The notes beneath the pieces are model-generated. The model saw only the letters and a program-made list of their open reading frames with translations, searched no databases and had not been told where the DNA came from. The translations under genes were made by a program, and so were the position numbers. 52,870 nucleotides of DNA from Desulfovibrionaceae bacterium (GTDB lineage: Bacteria > Desulfobacterota > Desulfovibrionia > Desulfovibrionales > Desulfovibrionaceae): positions 1 to 52,870 of the forward strand of contig JAVHLG010000027.1 in assembly GCA_031082225.1 (NCBI GenBank), written 5' to 3'. Of the stretch, positions 17,899 through 27,144 are shown piece by piece (positions within the stretch are counted from its first letter, which is position 1; each line of letters begins with the position of its first letter).

Positions 17899-17994
17899 AG
17901 TGGAGGGGGTGAAACCTCCTCCGTTTCTTCTTCATAATACCGGCATGGTTCCAAGCCCAACACCCGGCCTGACACTCCCTGAACGACATGCGAA

Positions 17995-18030
17995 CGCCCC
18001 CGCCCGGGATTTCCGGGCGGGGGCGGTTTA
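17995..18030 (+). terminator. Second, identical copy of the duplicated hairpin
   Basis: The stem, loop and following GGTTT are base-for-base the same as at 16384, here 97 bp past the XRE gene and in the same orientation. The two copies bracket the HicAB and RelE-like/XRE modules. Confidence 0.8.
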
Positions 18031-18047
18031 TCTTGAGGAACCGGCTG

Positions 18048-18386
18048 CTAGCCGACCTGCCCGGCCTTGTAGACCTCGACCCCTTCCGTGAGCACCCTGG
18101 CCACGAAATCCGCCGCACCGTGGTGGTCGTACGCATCACGGGAAAAGGGGATGGGCTCCAGGGCCGGGTTGACGCGCCGCCGCAGGCGGAACAGGTCGGT
18201 CATCTCCATGACAGGGTCGTTCCCGAACTCCTCGGAAAAGACCGCCACGTCGATGTCGCTGTCCTTACGGGCCTCGCCCCGGGCCGCCGATCCGAAGACC
18301 ACCACGCTGTGGATTTTGTATTTCGCCACAAGAAGCGCGACGAAGGCCATCACGTCTTTGAGATATCGATCTTTTTCGCCAGCCAT
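18048..18386 (-). CDS. MNT-type minimal nucleotidyltransferase
   Basis: The ATG at 18386 gives 112 residues; an upstream ATG would add 17 unlikely residues. The core VVVFGSAARGEARKDSDIDVAVF is the pol-beta-fold signature GSxxxG plus DxD of MNT proteins, which transfer nucleotides to protein or RNA targets. MNT genes normally pair with a HEPN gene as a toxin-antitoxin system in which MNT AMPylates the HEPN RNase. No HEPN gene is next to this one: downstream lies the duplicated hairpin and upstream the HDAC-family gene. It may be an orphan or a remnant of a broken module. Confidence 0.85.
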   Translation of the reverse strand: MAGEKDRYLKDVMAFVALLVAKYKIHSVVVFGSAARGEARKDSDIDVAVFSEEFGNDPVMEMTDLFRLRRRVNPALEPIPFSRDAYDHHGAADFVARVLTEGVEVYKAGQVG

Positions 18387-18449
18387 AAATGGTCGTTCCG
18401 CATTCCGCTTCCGAAAGAAACAAATCCGTGGCCGCACTGCCGCGCCGTT

Positions 18450-19787
18450 TCAACCTACAGCTACCCCCCCGACCCTCTCGTACCGCTTCCCGGCCCGGTC
18501 GATGAGCCGCGACACCGCATACCGCCCGCTTTTCGCCCCTTCCGTAAAGACCCGCTCCCCCTCGGACCGGCAGCGCGGGCAGGCCCGGATGGGTATCTGC
18601 ACCCCAAGGCAAAGCGGCGTGCGCGACGACTCGGACTCGATCTTGAGCACCCCCGGGCAGTCCGGGCACACCAGCACGCTTTCGGTCTGGTATTCCGTGA
18701 TGTGGTCCGTGTCGTAATAAAGGGTCTTTCGCCGCACGAACCACTCCCCCACCATCTCGCCGCTGCGTTGCCTGGGCGGCGGGTTCTTCACCAGTTTGCG
18801 GATGTCCACGCACTGCCGCCTGATGTAGTCCGTGACCGCCGACCCCTGGCGCACCCGGGACGGCTCGAATCCCGGCTCGCGCACGTGGGAATAATCCAGT
18901 CCGGCCATGGACAGGACAATGCCCAGGTTCACGTAGGGCAGAGCCCCCTGGATGGAATAGCCGCCCTCGAGCACGGCCAGGTCCGCGTCCAAGATCTCCG
19001 TAAGCTTCGCATAGCCCTGGGCGGAAAAGGCCATGTCCGTGATGGGGTCGGAGAAATGGTTGTCCTGCCCGGCGGAGTTGACCACCAGGTCTGGCTTGAA
19101 ATCGTCCAGAAGGGGCCGGATGAGGTGCTCGGCCACGTACAAAAAGCCCTCGTCCGAGGTGCCCGGCGGCAGGGGCACGTTGACCGTGGCCCCCAGCGCC
19201 CCGGGGCCGCCCAGCTCGTGGGCGAAGCCCGTGCCCGGATAGAGGGTGCGGCCATCCTGGTGCAGGGAAATGAAAAGCGTGTCCGGATCGTTCCAGTAGA
19301 TGTCCTGGGTGCCGTCGCCGTGGTGGCAGTCCGTGTCCACGATGGCCACCCGAAGCGGCCCGTATTCCTCGCGCAGCCGCTCGATCATCACCGCTTCGAT
19401 GTTGATGTTGCAAAACCCCCTGGCCCCGTGCACGCACTTCATGGCGTGGTGCCCGGGCGGGCGGACCAGGGCGAAGGCCTTGGCGGCCTTTTTCTCCATG
19501 ACGAGCCGCCCGGCCCGGATGGCCCCCCCGGCGGACACCAGGTGCGAAGGACTGACCACCCCGGAAGTCTCCGGAAAACAGAAATGCACCCGGTCCACGT
19601 CCCCTTCCCCGGCCACCTCGGGCTTGTATTCGCGGATGCCCGGGATGTCGAAGACCCCCTCCTCCTTGAGCTGGTCCAGGGTGTACAGCAGCCGCTCCTG
19701 GCGCTCGGGATGGGTGGGGGAGATGGCCCAGTCGAAGGCCGGAAAGAACACGATGCCCAGTTCGCGGGCCGCTTTCAGCACGGACAC
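18450..19787 (-). CDS. HDAC-family deacetylase with C-terminal zinc ribbon
   Basis: The GTG start has GGGAGGCGG about 7 nt upstream and overlaps the end of the HyuA-like gene by 13 nt. The 445-residue protein carries the zinc deacetylase core: RPPGHHAMK (His113/114), DTDCHHGDGT with zinc ligands Asp153 and His155, the second zinc Asp in SAGQDNHFSDP, and the transition-state Tyr in LEGGYS. Bacterial members (AcuC, acetylpolyamine amidohydrolases) remove acetyl groups from proteins or small amines. Unusually, about 110 residues follow, including CPDC and CPRC pairs 30 residues apart that look like a zinc ribbon. Coupling to an ATP-dependent amidase-like protein is noteworthy; its substrate is unknown. 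Confidence 0.88.
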   Translation of the reverse strand: MSVLKAARELGIVFFPAFDWAISPTHPERQERLLYTLDQLKEEGVFDIPGIREYKPEVAGEGDVDRVHFCFPETSGVVSPSHLVSAGGAIRAGRLVMEKKAAKAFALVRPPGHHAMKCVHGARGFCNINIEAVMIERLREEYGPLRVAIVDTDCHHGDGTQDIYWNDPDTLFISLHQDGRTLYPGTGFAHELGGPGALGATVNVPLPPGTSDEGFLYVAEHLIRPLLDDFKPDLVVNSAGQDNHFSDPITDMAFSAQGYAKLTEILDADLAVLEGGYSIQGALPYVNLGIVLSMAGLDYSHVREPGFEPSRVRQGSAVTDYIRRQCVDIRKLVKNPPPRQRSGEMVGEWFVRRKTLYYDTDHITEYQTESVLVCPDCPGVLKIESESSRTPLCLGVQIPIRACPRCRSEGERVFTEGAKSGRYAVSRLIDRAGKRYERVGGVAVG

Positions 19788-21454
19788 GTGACCGCCTCCC
19801 GATACTGCGGCAAAACGCCCGGCCTGACCTGGCACACCACCCGGATGTTGCGCCCCAGAAAGGTCGAATCGTCCACCATGTTAAACGACGACCGCTCCAC
19901 GGTCTCCACCGGGGCCTCGTCATCCTCCGCCCCGAGATAGCGGACATGCTCCCGCAAAAGCGCCAGGGCGTCGGCCTCGGCCGCCGCCAGATCATAGTCC
20001 CGGCCCACCTCCCGGGACAGCCCCAGACTCGGCACCACCATGCGCCCCCGGGCCGTGTCCGCGAAAAGCTCCACGGAAAAGGTGGGCCGGGCCAGGGCCG
20101 CGCCCACGGCGTTGGCCACGGCGAAATTCTCCGGCACCACCACCTCCTGGGAAAAGGCGTCCTGCAAGAGGGCCGAGAGGGCCAGGGCCGGGCCGCCCAT
20201 GACGTAGACCTTGGCCGGGGCCACTTTGCGGCCCTCGAGCATCTCGTAGATGGTGTAGACCGGGCGGTCGTTGATCTCGCGCACGAACCCGGCCACCTCC
20301 TCGCGGATCTTGTTCACGGCCGCCGCGATGGCGTAGTCGGCCAGGGTCTCGGGGTCCAGGCCCGAGCCCTCGGCCAGGGCGGCCATGCCCGCAAACGAGG
20401 CGGCCACATTGCCGTAGGCGATGACGTTTTGGACGTTTAAGGCGTCCACCAATGTGGGATGCGCCCCGCCGAAGGCCATGGGCGGCCCCAGCCGCTTCGG
20501 TCCCACCGTGACCCCCTGGGGCGTGATCTGGATGGCCGAATCGCCGCCCACGCCGATGGATTTGACCCGCAGGGCCCGCACCAGGGTGGGACGGCCGGAG
20601 ATGGCGATGCCCTCGCGCTCCACCAGGGGGGCCGAACCGGCGAACACGGCCATGTCCGTGGTGGTGCCGCCGATGTCCAGGATCACGGCGTCCTCGCGGA
20701 TGTCGCAGATGGCGATGATGCCCATGACCGAGGCCGCCGGTCCCGACAGGATGGACTGGATGGGCAGGTGCCGGGACATGGACAGGGGCATGGCGCCGCC
20801 GTCGGCCTTGAGCACGTTGATGCGCGGCCGAAGGCCCATGGACAGGACGCTTTGCTGCACGGCGTCGACGAAGCGGTTGTAGAGCCGCCACACGGCGCTG
20901 TTGAAATAGGCGGTGTTGATGCGCCGCCCGAATCCCAGACGGCCCGAGAAGTCGTGGCCCATGGCCACGTAGTCGGCCAGGGGATGCACCAGTTCCTTGA
21001 TGCGGTTTTCATGGTCCGGATTTCGGGTGGAAAATTTGGACACCGCCGCGAACACCGACACACCTGCCTCCCGGCAGGCCGCCATGCCCTGGACCACGGC
21101 GGACTCGTCCAGGGCCCCGGTCTCCTCGCCCCGGTGGTCGATGCAGCCTGCGGCCGTGAAATAGTGGTCCCCCACCCGGTACAAAACCGGATCGATTCCC
21201 GGGCCGCCGGAGACGAACATGCCCACGGGCTCGGTGTCGCCCTCCACGATGGCGTTGGTGGACAGGGTGGTGCTCAGGTTCAGGCGGGAGACGCCCTCGG
21301 GCCCGGCCACGGAGACGATGCTCTCCAGGGCGTCCCTGATGGAGACAAGCAGGTTGTCGTGATCGGTCTTGATCTTGGCCATGGCCACAATGCCCTGGCG
21401 GCCGATCAACACCGCGTCCGTGTGCGTTCCGCCGACGTCGATACCAAGCAGCAT
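19775..21454 (-). CDS. HyuA-like hydantoinase/oxoprolinase-family ATPase without HyuB
   Basis: Starting at an ATG with GGGGGGAGCGC upstream gives 559 residues. MLLGIDVGGTHTDAVLIG at the N-terminus, LSTNAIVEGDTEPVGMFVSGGPG, SILSGPAASVMG and ILDIGGTTTDMAVFAG are the actin-like ATPase motifs of the HyuA/oxoprolinase family. It is about 100 residues shorter than the HyuA at 2650-4647. No hyuB lies next to it; instead its 3' end overlaps the start of an HDAC-family gene. It could act alone, use the HyuB encoded at 1079-2647, or work with the deacetylase. Those are inferences. Confidence 0.85.
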   Translation of the reverse strand: MLLGIDVGGTHTDAVLIGRQGIVAMAKIKTDHDNLLVSIRDALESIVSVAGPEGVSRLNLSTTLSTNAIVEGDTEPVGMFVSGGPGIDPVLYRVGDHYFTAAGCIDHRGEETGALDESAVVQGMAACREAGVSVFAAVSKFSTRNPDHENRIKELVHPLADYVAMGHDFSGRLGFGRRINTAYFNSAVWRLYNRFVDAVQQSVLSMGLRPRINVLKADGGAMPLSMSRHLPIQSILSGPAASVMGIIAICDIREDAVILDIGGTTTDMAVFAGSAPLVEREGIAISGRPTLVRALRVKSIGVGGDSAIQITPQGVTVGPKRLGPPMAFGGAHPTLVDALNVQNVIAYGNVAASFAGMAALAEGSGLDPETLADYAIAAAVNKIREEVAGFVREINDRPVYTIYEMLEGRKVAPAKVYVMGGPALALSALLQDAFSQEVVVPENFAVANAVGAALARPTFSVELFADTARGRMVVPSLGLSREVGRDYDLAAAEADALALLREHVRYLGAEDDEAPVETVERSSFNMVDDSTFLGRNIRVVCQVRPGVLPQYREAVTCPC

Positions 21455-21621
21455 GCGCTCCCCCCGGCTGATGTCCGTCCCGGCCGGGGGACAGGAGAGG
21501 GAAGGCGGGGAGGGCGCGGCCCATGCCCGGCCGTCCCGTGCGACGCGGCCGAAACGGATGCTTTCCAAGTATTCCTAGCAGGAAGCGCGCGCGCCTGTCG
21601 AGGCCGGGACGGCCACGGGCC

Positions 21622-22395
21622 TCAGATCACCCCGGCGGCCATGCCCGCCCCGAGGACAAGGAGCATGATGCCCACCACCAGACGCACCACACCGATGGTC
21701 ATTTTGGGTAGCAGACGCTTGCCGGCGTAGGCCCCGGCAAAGGCCGACAGGGTGGCCCAGAAAAGGAGCCGGGCGTTGCCCCCGAGCATCTCCCAGGTGA
21801 AGAAATCGGCATAGACCCCGAGCCGTGTGGCGTCCACCAGACAGGCCGCCACCACCCCCGTGGCGATGAAGGCCTCCTTGGACAGCCCGGCCCGCAACAA
21901 AAAAACGCTGCGAAAGGCCCCCTGATGCCCGGAAAGCCCCCCGAAAAGCCCGCTTATGGCCCCGCCCAGGGGCAGATAGCGGGGCGGCACGCCCACCTTG
22001 GACAGGACCGGAAGCAGTTCCAGCAGGGCGAAGCCCATGATCAAAAGCCCCAGAAACAGTTTGACGGGAGTGACGCGCACGGCCGCACCGAAGAGGTCAT
22101 AGGCGAAAAGGGCGTCCTGCGTCGCCAGCCAGACCAGAAGGCGCGCCCCGAAAAAGCTCGCGGCCAGGGCCGGCAGCCCGAAACGCAGCACCACGCCGAG
22201 ATCGGCCTTGCGTCCAAAAAGGGCCAGCTTGAAGAGGTTGTTGGCGAAGTGCACCACGGCGGTCAGGGCCACGGCCGCCTCCACGGGAAAAAACACGGCC
22301 ATGACCGGGGTGAGGATGGTGCCCAGGCCGAATCCGGAGAACAGGGTCAGGCCCGAGGCCAAAAGGGCGACCAGGCAGACGGCGGCGGTTTCCAT
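21622..22395 (-). CDS. TSUP (TauE/SafE) family membrane transporter
   Basis: The 257-residue start METAAVCLVALLASG was chosen because AGGA lies 6 nt upstream. About eight hydrophobic segments are visible in two halves, with the family feature GFGLGTILTPVM after TM1 and GGLSGHQGAFRSVFLL in the second half. TSUP proteins export or import sulfite, sulfonates or other small organic anions; a sulfur anion is plausible for a sulfate reducer. It is on the same strand as the HyuA-like and HDAC genes but 170 bp upstream, so cotranscription is possible rather than shown. Confidence 0.88.
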   Translation of the reverse strand: METAAVCLVALLASGLTLFSGFGLGTILTPVMAVFFPVEAAVALTAVVHFANNLFKLALFGRKADLGVVLRFGLPALAASFFGARLLVWLATQDALFAYDLFGAAVRVTPVKLFLGLLIMGFALLELLPVLSKVGVPPRYLPLGGAISGLFGGLSGHQGAFRSVFLLRAGLSKEAFIATGVVAACLVDATRLGVYADFFTWEMLGGNARLLFWATLSAFAGAYAGKRLLPKMTIGVVRLVVGIMLLVLGAGMAAGVI

Positions 22396-22578
22396 GGGAT
22401 ATCCTGACTTGGGAGTGAACGGGACGCCATCCTGCCGCAACAGGGGCCGGTCTGTCATGACGTCCCCATGACGGGGCGCGCCACGCCCTGAAACCGATGC
22501 GTCCGGACCTGGGACGCAACCGCCCGGGAGAACGGTTTTACAGAAAAAACACCGGCGTTTGGGGATTGGAGGGCAATG

Positions 22579-25500
22579 CTAGCGCAGCCGGATGTCGATG
22601 CCCTCCAGGCAGGCCGTAAGATCGGCCAGCAGCCCCTCCAGGAGCGCCCTGTCGCCGTCATGCGCGGCCTGCTCGATGTCCCGGCCCAGGATCTCCATGG
22701 CCGCGACCCCCATGGTGGCCGCCGACCCCTTGAGGCTGTGGCCGCCCCGGCGCACCCCCTCCAGGTCGTCCCGGGCCATGGCCTGCCGCATGGCGGCCAG
22801 CCCCTCCCGGGCGCTTTTCAGAAACACGGGCACCACGGGCCGCAGCCGCTCGTTGACGTAGACCACGCGGCGCGGGTCCGCACCGGCCCCCGCCGGGGAG
22901 GCGTCCGGCGGCGCGGTCACGGCGGGGACGGCCTCCCCGGTGGGCGACGGGGTCGATCCCGTCACCAAGGCGGCCCGGCCGAAACCGCGCCCCGGCAGAT
23001 GGGCGTCGAGCACCTGGAGGAGCCGGGCCTTGCCCACGGGCTTGGTCACGAAATCCGTGCACCCGGCGTCCAGGCACTGCCGACGGTGCTCCTGAAAGGC
23101 GTGGGCGGTTAAGGCGACAATCGGCGCAGGGAGGCGTCCGGTCTGGCGCTCCATGTCCCGGATGGCCCGGGTGGCCGCAAGCCCGTCCATGCCCGGCATC
23201 TCCACGTCCATAAAGATCAGGTCGAAAGCCCGATCCCGGGCAAGCTCCACGGCCTGCAGGCCGTTTTCGGCCACCACGATCTCCACGGGCGTCTCGGCCA
23301 GAAAAAGCCGGATCACGTTGCGGTTGGCCTCGTTGTCTTCGGCCAGAAGGATGGCGGACCGCATTGCGCCCGGACGCGTCCGGGGTGACGGAGGATCAAC
23401 GGACAGGATCGTCCCGGCTGGAAAGGAGGTATCCAGATCCTTGACGGAGGAGGCGTCGGGGCGGCTGTCCCGCGCCGCGACCTCCAGCATGACCGTGAAG
23501 CTGAACGTGCTGCCCCGGCCCTCCTCGGAGGTCACGGTGATGGTCCCCCCCATGAGGTCCACCAGCCTGCGGCAGATGGCCAGGCCAAGGCCCGTGCCGC
23601 CATACTGGCGCGAGGTGGACACGTCGGCCTGGGTGAAGTGGTTGAAGATGTCCCCCAGCATTTTCTGCGGAATGCCGATGCCCGTGTCCGTGATGACGAA
23701 CCGGGCCGGAAAGCTCTCGCCCGGGGAGGGCTCGCCGGACCGGGACGACGCGGCGTCGCGCTCCACGCGCAGGCGCACCTCCCCGCTGATCGTGAATTTC
23801 AGGGCATTGCCCAAAAGGTTCATGAGCACCTGGCGCAGCCTGGCCGGATCCCCGAGTACATGATCCGGCATGTCGTCGGCCATGCTCCAGGAGAAGCCGA
23901 GCCCCTTTCCCGTGGCCCGGAAGGCCGCCAGATCGGCCACCCGGCGCAGCTCCTCGCTCAAGGAAAAGGACACATGCTCCAGTTCGATGCGTCCGGCCTC
24001 AATCTTGGAGAAATCCAGGATGTCGTTGATGATGGCCAAAAGCAACTCTCCCGCCGACTGGAAGGAACCCACATAGCGCCGCTGCCGCTCGTCAAGGCCC
24101 GACTCGGACAAGAGATCGGCCATGCCCATGATGATGTTGATGGGGGTTCTGATTTCGTGGCTCATGCGGGCCAAAAACTCGGATTTGGCCATGGCGGCCT
24201 GCTCGGCGGCGAATTTGGCGTCGCGCAGGCGTTCCTCGGCCGCCTTGCGCTCCTCGATCTCCCGGCGCAGGGCCAGGGTCCGCTCATCCACCATGGCGGT
24301 CAGCTCCAGACGCTTGCACTCCACCCGCGACACCCTGAGCCGGTAAAACAGCCACGCCCCTCCCAGGATCGCCGCCAGCACGGACAGACGGAACCAATAC
24401 GTCTTCCAATACGGCGGCAGCACCCGGATGGCCAGGGACGCCCCGGTGTCGTTCCAGATGCCGTCGTCGTTGGAGGCCCGCATGTGCAGGACGTAGTTCC
24501 CGGGGTCAAGGTTGGTGTAGGTGGCGTCCCGCCGGGTGGAAGGCTTGCTGAAGTCGCGGTCGAAACCTTCGAGCTTGTGCGAGTACTGGTTTTTGCTCGG
24601 ATCGGCGAAGTCCAGGGCCGCATAGGTCACGGTGAATCCCCGGTCCAGGGGAGAGAGCTCGATCTCCCGGACATAATCCACGGCAACGGGCCCGGCATGG
24701 GGATGGTCGGTGATGGAGATGGCGGTGACCGCCACGGGCGGGATGTGGGGATTTTTTCCCACCTCGCCGGGGAGAAATCCGTTGAGCCCCTTGACCCCTC
24801 CGAAAAACATCTCCCCGGTGTAGGGATCGCGGTAGGCCGCGTTCATCCAGAACTCCACGCCCTGGAGGCCGTCCTTGGCCGTGTAGTTGCGAAACTCGGG
24901 CACGTTCGGATCGAAGCGGCTTAAGCCCTTGAAGGTGCTCAGCCACAACACCCCGGACTCGTCGCGCAGGATGGCCTGGATGCCGTCGTTCATGAGCCCG
25001 TCGGCCTTGGTGAAGCGGGTGAAGGTCTCGGTTTTGGGGTTGAAGCGGTTGAGGCCGTTGTCCGTGCCCACCCACAACACGCCCCCGGGCATCTCCACGA
25101 TGGGCGTGACCCGGTCGTTGGACAGGCTGGCGGGATCTTTCGGATCATGCTCCCAATGCCGGAAGGTCTGACTGACCCGGTCGAAGCGGTTTAAGCCCTT
25201 GTTGGTGCCGATCCACAGGGCCCCGTCCGCCGCCTCGATGATGTGCCGCACCCGGTCGTGGCTGATGCTCTGGGGATTACCCGGCTCATGCCGATAGCGG
25301 CGGACCTTCCCCGTGGCTGGATCCAGGCGGTTTAAGCCTCCCTTGCTGGTTCCGATCCACAACATGCCGTCCCGGGTCTCGGCCACGAACCAGACCTTGT
25401 CCTGGGAGAGGCTTTCGGGATCGTCTGGATCGTGGCGAAAATGCCTCCAGGTTCCCAAGGCCTCGTCGTACAGGTTCAGGCCGTTGTCGGCGGTCCCGGC

Positions 25501-26982
25501 CCATATCCTGTCAAAGCGGTCCCGCAGAAGGCTCGTGACCTCGTCCTGGGAGAGACTGCCGGGATCGCCCGGGTCGTGGCGGAAAACGCGCCGCGTGCCC
25601 GCCGTGCGGTCCATGACCGTGATGCCGCCGTCGCGGGTTCCCACCCACAGCCGTCCCCGGGTATCCATGGTCACGGCGCTGACCTCCGAGCCGGAGAGCC
25701 CCCGGGGATCCTCGGATTTGCGGCGATAGAGATCAAAGGCCCGGGTCTTGGGCGAAAGCTTGCTGAGTCCCGCCGTAAGGCTGCCGAACCACAGAATGCC
25801 CGAGGCGTCCTCCACGATGCCCCGGATGTCGTTGCCGCAGATGCTCATGGGGTCCAGGGGATCGTGGACGAACATGGTGAAGGGGTCGCCGGGCTTCGGC
25901 CGGTGGGCCAGACCGGCGTCCGTCCCCACCCACAGCCCGCCCCGGGAGTCGCCAAAGGTCGAGGCCACGGCCCGCCCCGGGAGATGCCGGGCCACACTTC
26001 CGATCCGCAGGTCGATTTCGTAGAGTCCCTGCCACTCCGTCCCGGCATACAGCGTGTCGCCGCCGTGCAGATACAGACTGGCCACCACCGGCGCGGCGGC
26101 AGGAGGTCCGGCGGCGGAACCGGGGTCGGGCCGCCGGGGGTCCAGGGGCAGGGGAGAAAAGGTCTTCGTCGCGGTGTCGAACCGGAAAAGCCCGGCGCTT
26201 GTGCCGACGTACAGCATGCCGCCGGGGCCCGCCGCCAGGGACAGGATCTCGTCGGCAGGCATCTGCTGGCCCGGGGCCGTGGCCTGCCGGTAGGTCGTGA
26301 ACATCTTCCCGACCGGATCGAAGGCGGCCAGCCCCCCGAAGGTACCCACCCACACAAGCCCCGAGGCATCCCGGCACAGGGCGCGGACCTCGTCGTGCGG
26401 CAGGGCGTGCGGATCGCCCGGGGCATGGCGATAGTGCAGGAAACGGCCATGTCTGGCGTCGAAGAAATTCAAGCCCCCGCTTTTGGTGCCCACCCACAGG
26501 GAACCGTCGTGATCCGGCAACACGGCCCGGATGTTGGCGTCGGAAATGGCGTCGGGATTGCCGGGCTCGGCGTAATGCACGCGGTATTCGTAGCCGTCGT
26601 GGCGCACCAGGCCGTCGTAGGTGCCGATCCACAAAAATCCCCGGGTATCGACGGTGATGTTGAGCACCGAGGACTGGGGCAGCCCGTCCTCCACGGTGAC
26701 GTGGTGAAACCTGGGCTGGGCGGCGGCTGGGGGCGGGCAGGCCATGCCCGCCAGAACCAGGGCCAACGCCATGAGAAACGCCGCCACAGCCGACGTCCCG
26801 CCGACGGCGCGGCCTGTCCGGCCGTGTCGACCCGGACATCCGGCCCTTCGCCGGTCAGTGTGGCCTCGCTCTCCCGCCCCTGGACGCACAGCACCTCCGG
26901 CCTTGCCGATCCCGCTCGCCCGCTCGCCCGCCCGGCCGTCTCCCCGTATTCGATACTTACCGGCCAGAGCCTCAAAGCGCAA
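22579..26982 (-). CDS. Giant hybrid sensor histidine kinase with beta-propeller sensor, receiver and HPt
   Basis: The 1467-residue protein has a signal peptide near residues 65-88 (LMALALVLAGMACPPPAAA), so the true start may be further in than the ATG used. Then come about 14 Reg_prop repeats (xxGxLWVGTxxGGLxxxD) forming two predicted periplasmic propellers, a Y_Y_Y domain (EIELSPLDRGFTVTYAALDF), one TM near 862-880, a coiled coil, HisKA with MSHEIRTPINIIMGM near 941, HATPase, a receiver with the Asp in LIFMDVEMPGMDG near 1256 and an HPt with GHSLKGSAATMG near 1415. This resembles Bacteroides-type hybrid systems but ends in HPt rather than a DNA-binding domain, so the phosphate must go to an unlinked regulator. 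The ligand is unknown. Confidence 0.9.
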   Translation of the reverse strand: MRFEALAGKYRIRGDGRAGERASGIGKAGGAVRPGAGERGHTDRRRAGCPGRHGRTGRAVGGTSAVAAFLMALALVLAGMACPPPAAAQPRFHHVTVEDGLPQSSVLNITVDTRGFLWIGTYDGLVRHDGYEYRVHYAEPGNPDAISDANIRAVLPDHDGSLWVGTKSGGLNFFDARHGRFLHYRHAPGDPHALPHDEVRALCRDASGLVWVGTFGGLAAFDPVGKMFTTYRQATAPGQQMPADEILSLAAGPGGMLYVGTSAGLFRFDTATKTFSPLPLDPRRPDPGSAAGPPAAAPVVASLYLHGGDTLYAGTEWQGLYEIDLRIGSVARHLPGRAVASTFGDSRGGLWVGTDAGLAHRPKPGDPFTMFVHDPLDPMSICGNDIRGIVEDASGILWFGSLTAGLSKLSPKTRAFDLYRRKSEDPRGLSGSEVSAVTMDTRGRLWVGTRDGGITVMDRTAGTRRVFRHDPGDPGSLSQDEVTSLLRDRFDRIWAGTADNGLNLYDEALGTWRHFRHDPDDPESLSQDKVWFVAETRDGMLWIGTSKGGLNRLDPATGKVRRYRHEPGNPQSISHDRVRHIIEAADGALWIGTNKGLNRFDRVSQTFRHWEHDPKDPASLSNDRVTPIVEMPGGVLWVGTDNGLNRFNPKTETFTRFTKADGLMNDGIQAILRDESGVLWLSTFKGLSRFDPNVPEFRNYTAKDGLQGVEFWMNAAYRDPYTGEMFFGGVKGLNGFLPGEVGKNPHIPPVAVTAISITDHPHAGPVAVDYVREIELSPLDRGFTVTYAALDFADPSKNQYSHKLEGFDRDFSKPSTRRDATYTNLDPGNYVLHMRASNDDGIWNDTGASLAIRVLPPYWKTYWFRLSVLAAILGGAWLFYRLRVSRVECKRLELTAMVDERTLALRREIEERKAAEERLRDAKFAAEQAAMAKSEFLARMSHEIRTPINIIMGMADLLSESGLDERQRRYVGSFQSAGELLLAIINDILDFSKIEAGRIELEHVSFSLSEELRRVADLAAFRATGKGLGFSWSMADDMPDHVLGDPARLRQVLMNLLGNALKFTISGEVRLRVERDAASSRSGEPSPGESFPARFVITDTGIGIPQKMLGDIFNHFTQADVSTSRQYGGTGLGLAICRRLVDLMGGTITVTSEEGRGSTFSFTVMLEVAARDSRPDASSVKDLDTSFPAGTILSVDPPSPRTRPGAMRSAILLAEDNEANRNVIRLFLAETPVEIVVAENGLQAVELARDRAFDLIFMDVEMPGMDGLAATRAIRDMERQTGRLPAPIVALTAHAFQEHRRQCLDAGCTDFVTKPVGKARLLQVLDAHLPGRGFGRAALVTGSTPSPTGEAVPAVTAPPDASPAGAGADPRRVVYVNERLRPVVPVFLKSAREGLAAMRQAMARDDLEGVRRGGHSLKGSAATMGVAAMEILGRDIEQAAHDGDRALLEGLLADLTACLEGIDIRLR

Positions 26983-27090
26983 CGAATAGTCGATTTTTCA
27001 ACATAGAAACCGATACGGCCCGCCCCCAGGATACGGCCCCGATGCCCGACCCCAGGCGATGCCCGGCGACGCTCCACGCGGGCAGACGCC

Positions 27091-27124
27091 CCGGCCGGGG
27101 GCTACGCAGCGATCCCCCGGCCGG
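27091..27124 (-). terminator. Terminator-like hairpin after the aldolase gene
   Basis: An 11-bp perfect stem (CCGGCCGGGGG / CCCCCGGCCGG) with a 12-nt loop lies about 20 nt past the fba stop. No T run follows, so function as an intrinsic terminator is uncertain. Confidence 0.45.
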
Positions 27125-27144
27125 TCTGGGACAGAACAGGGAAA

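Noticed and set aside
16384-18437. Prophage or integrative element
   Set aside because: No integrase, structural or replication gene is present; only toxin-antitoxin genes lie between the duplicated hairpins.
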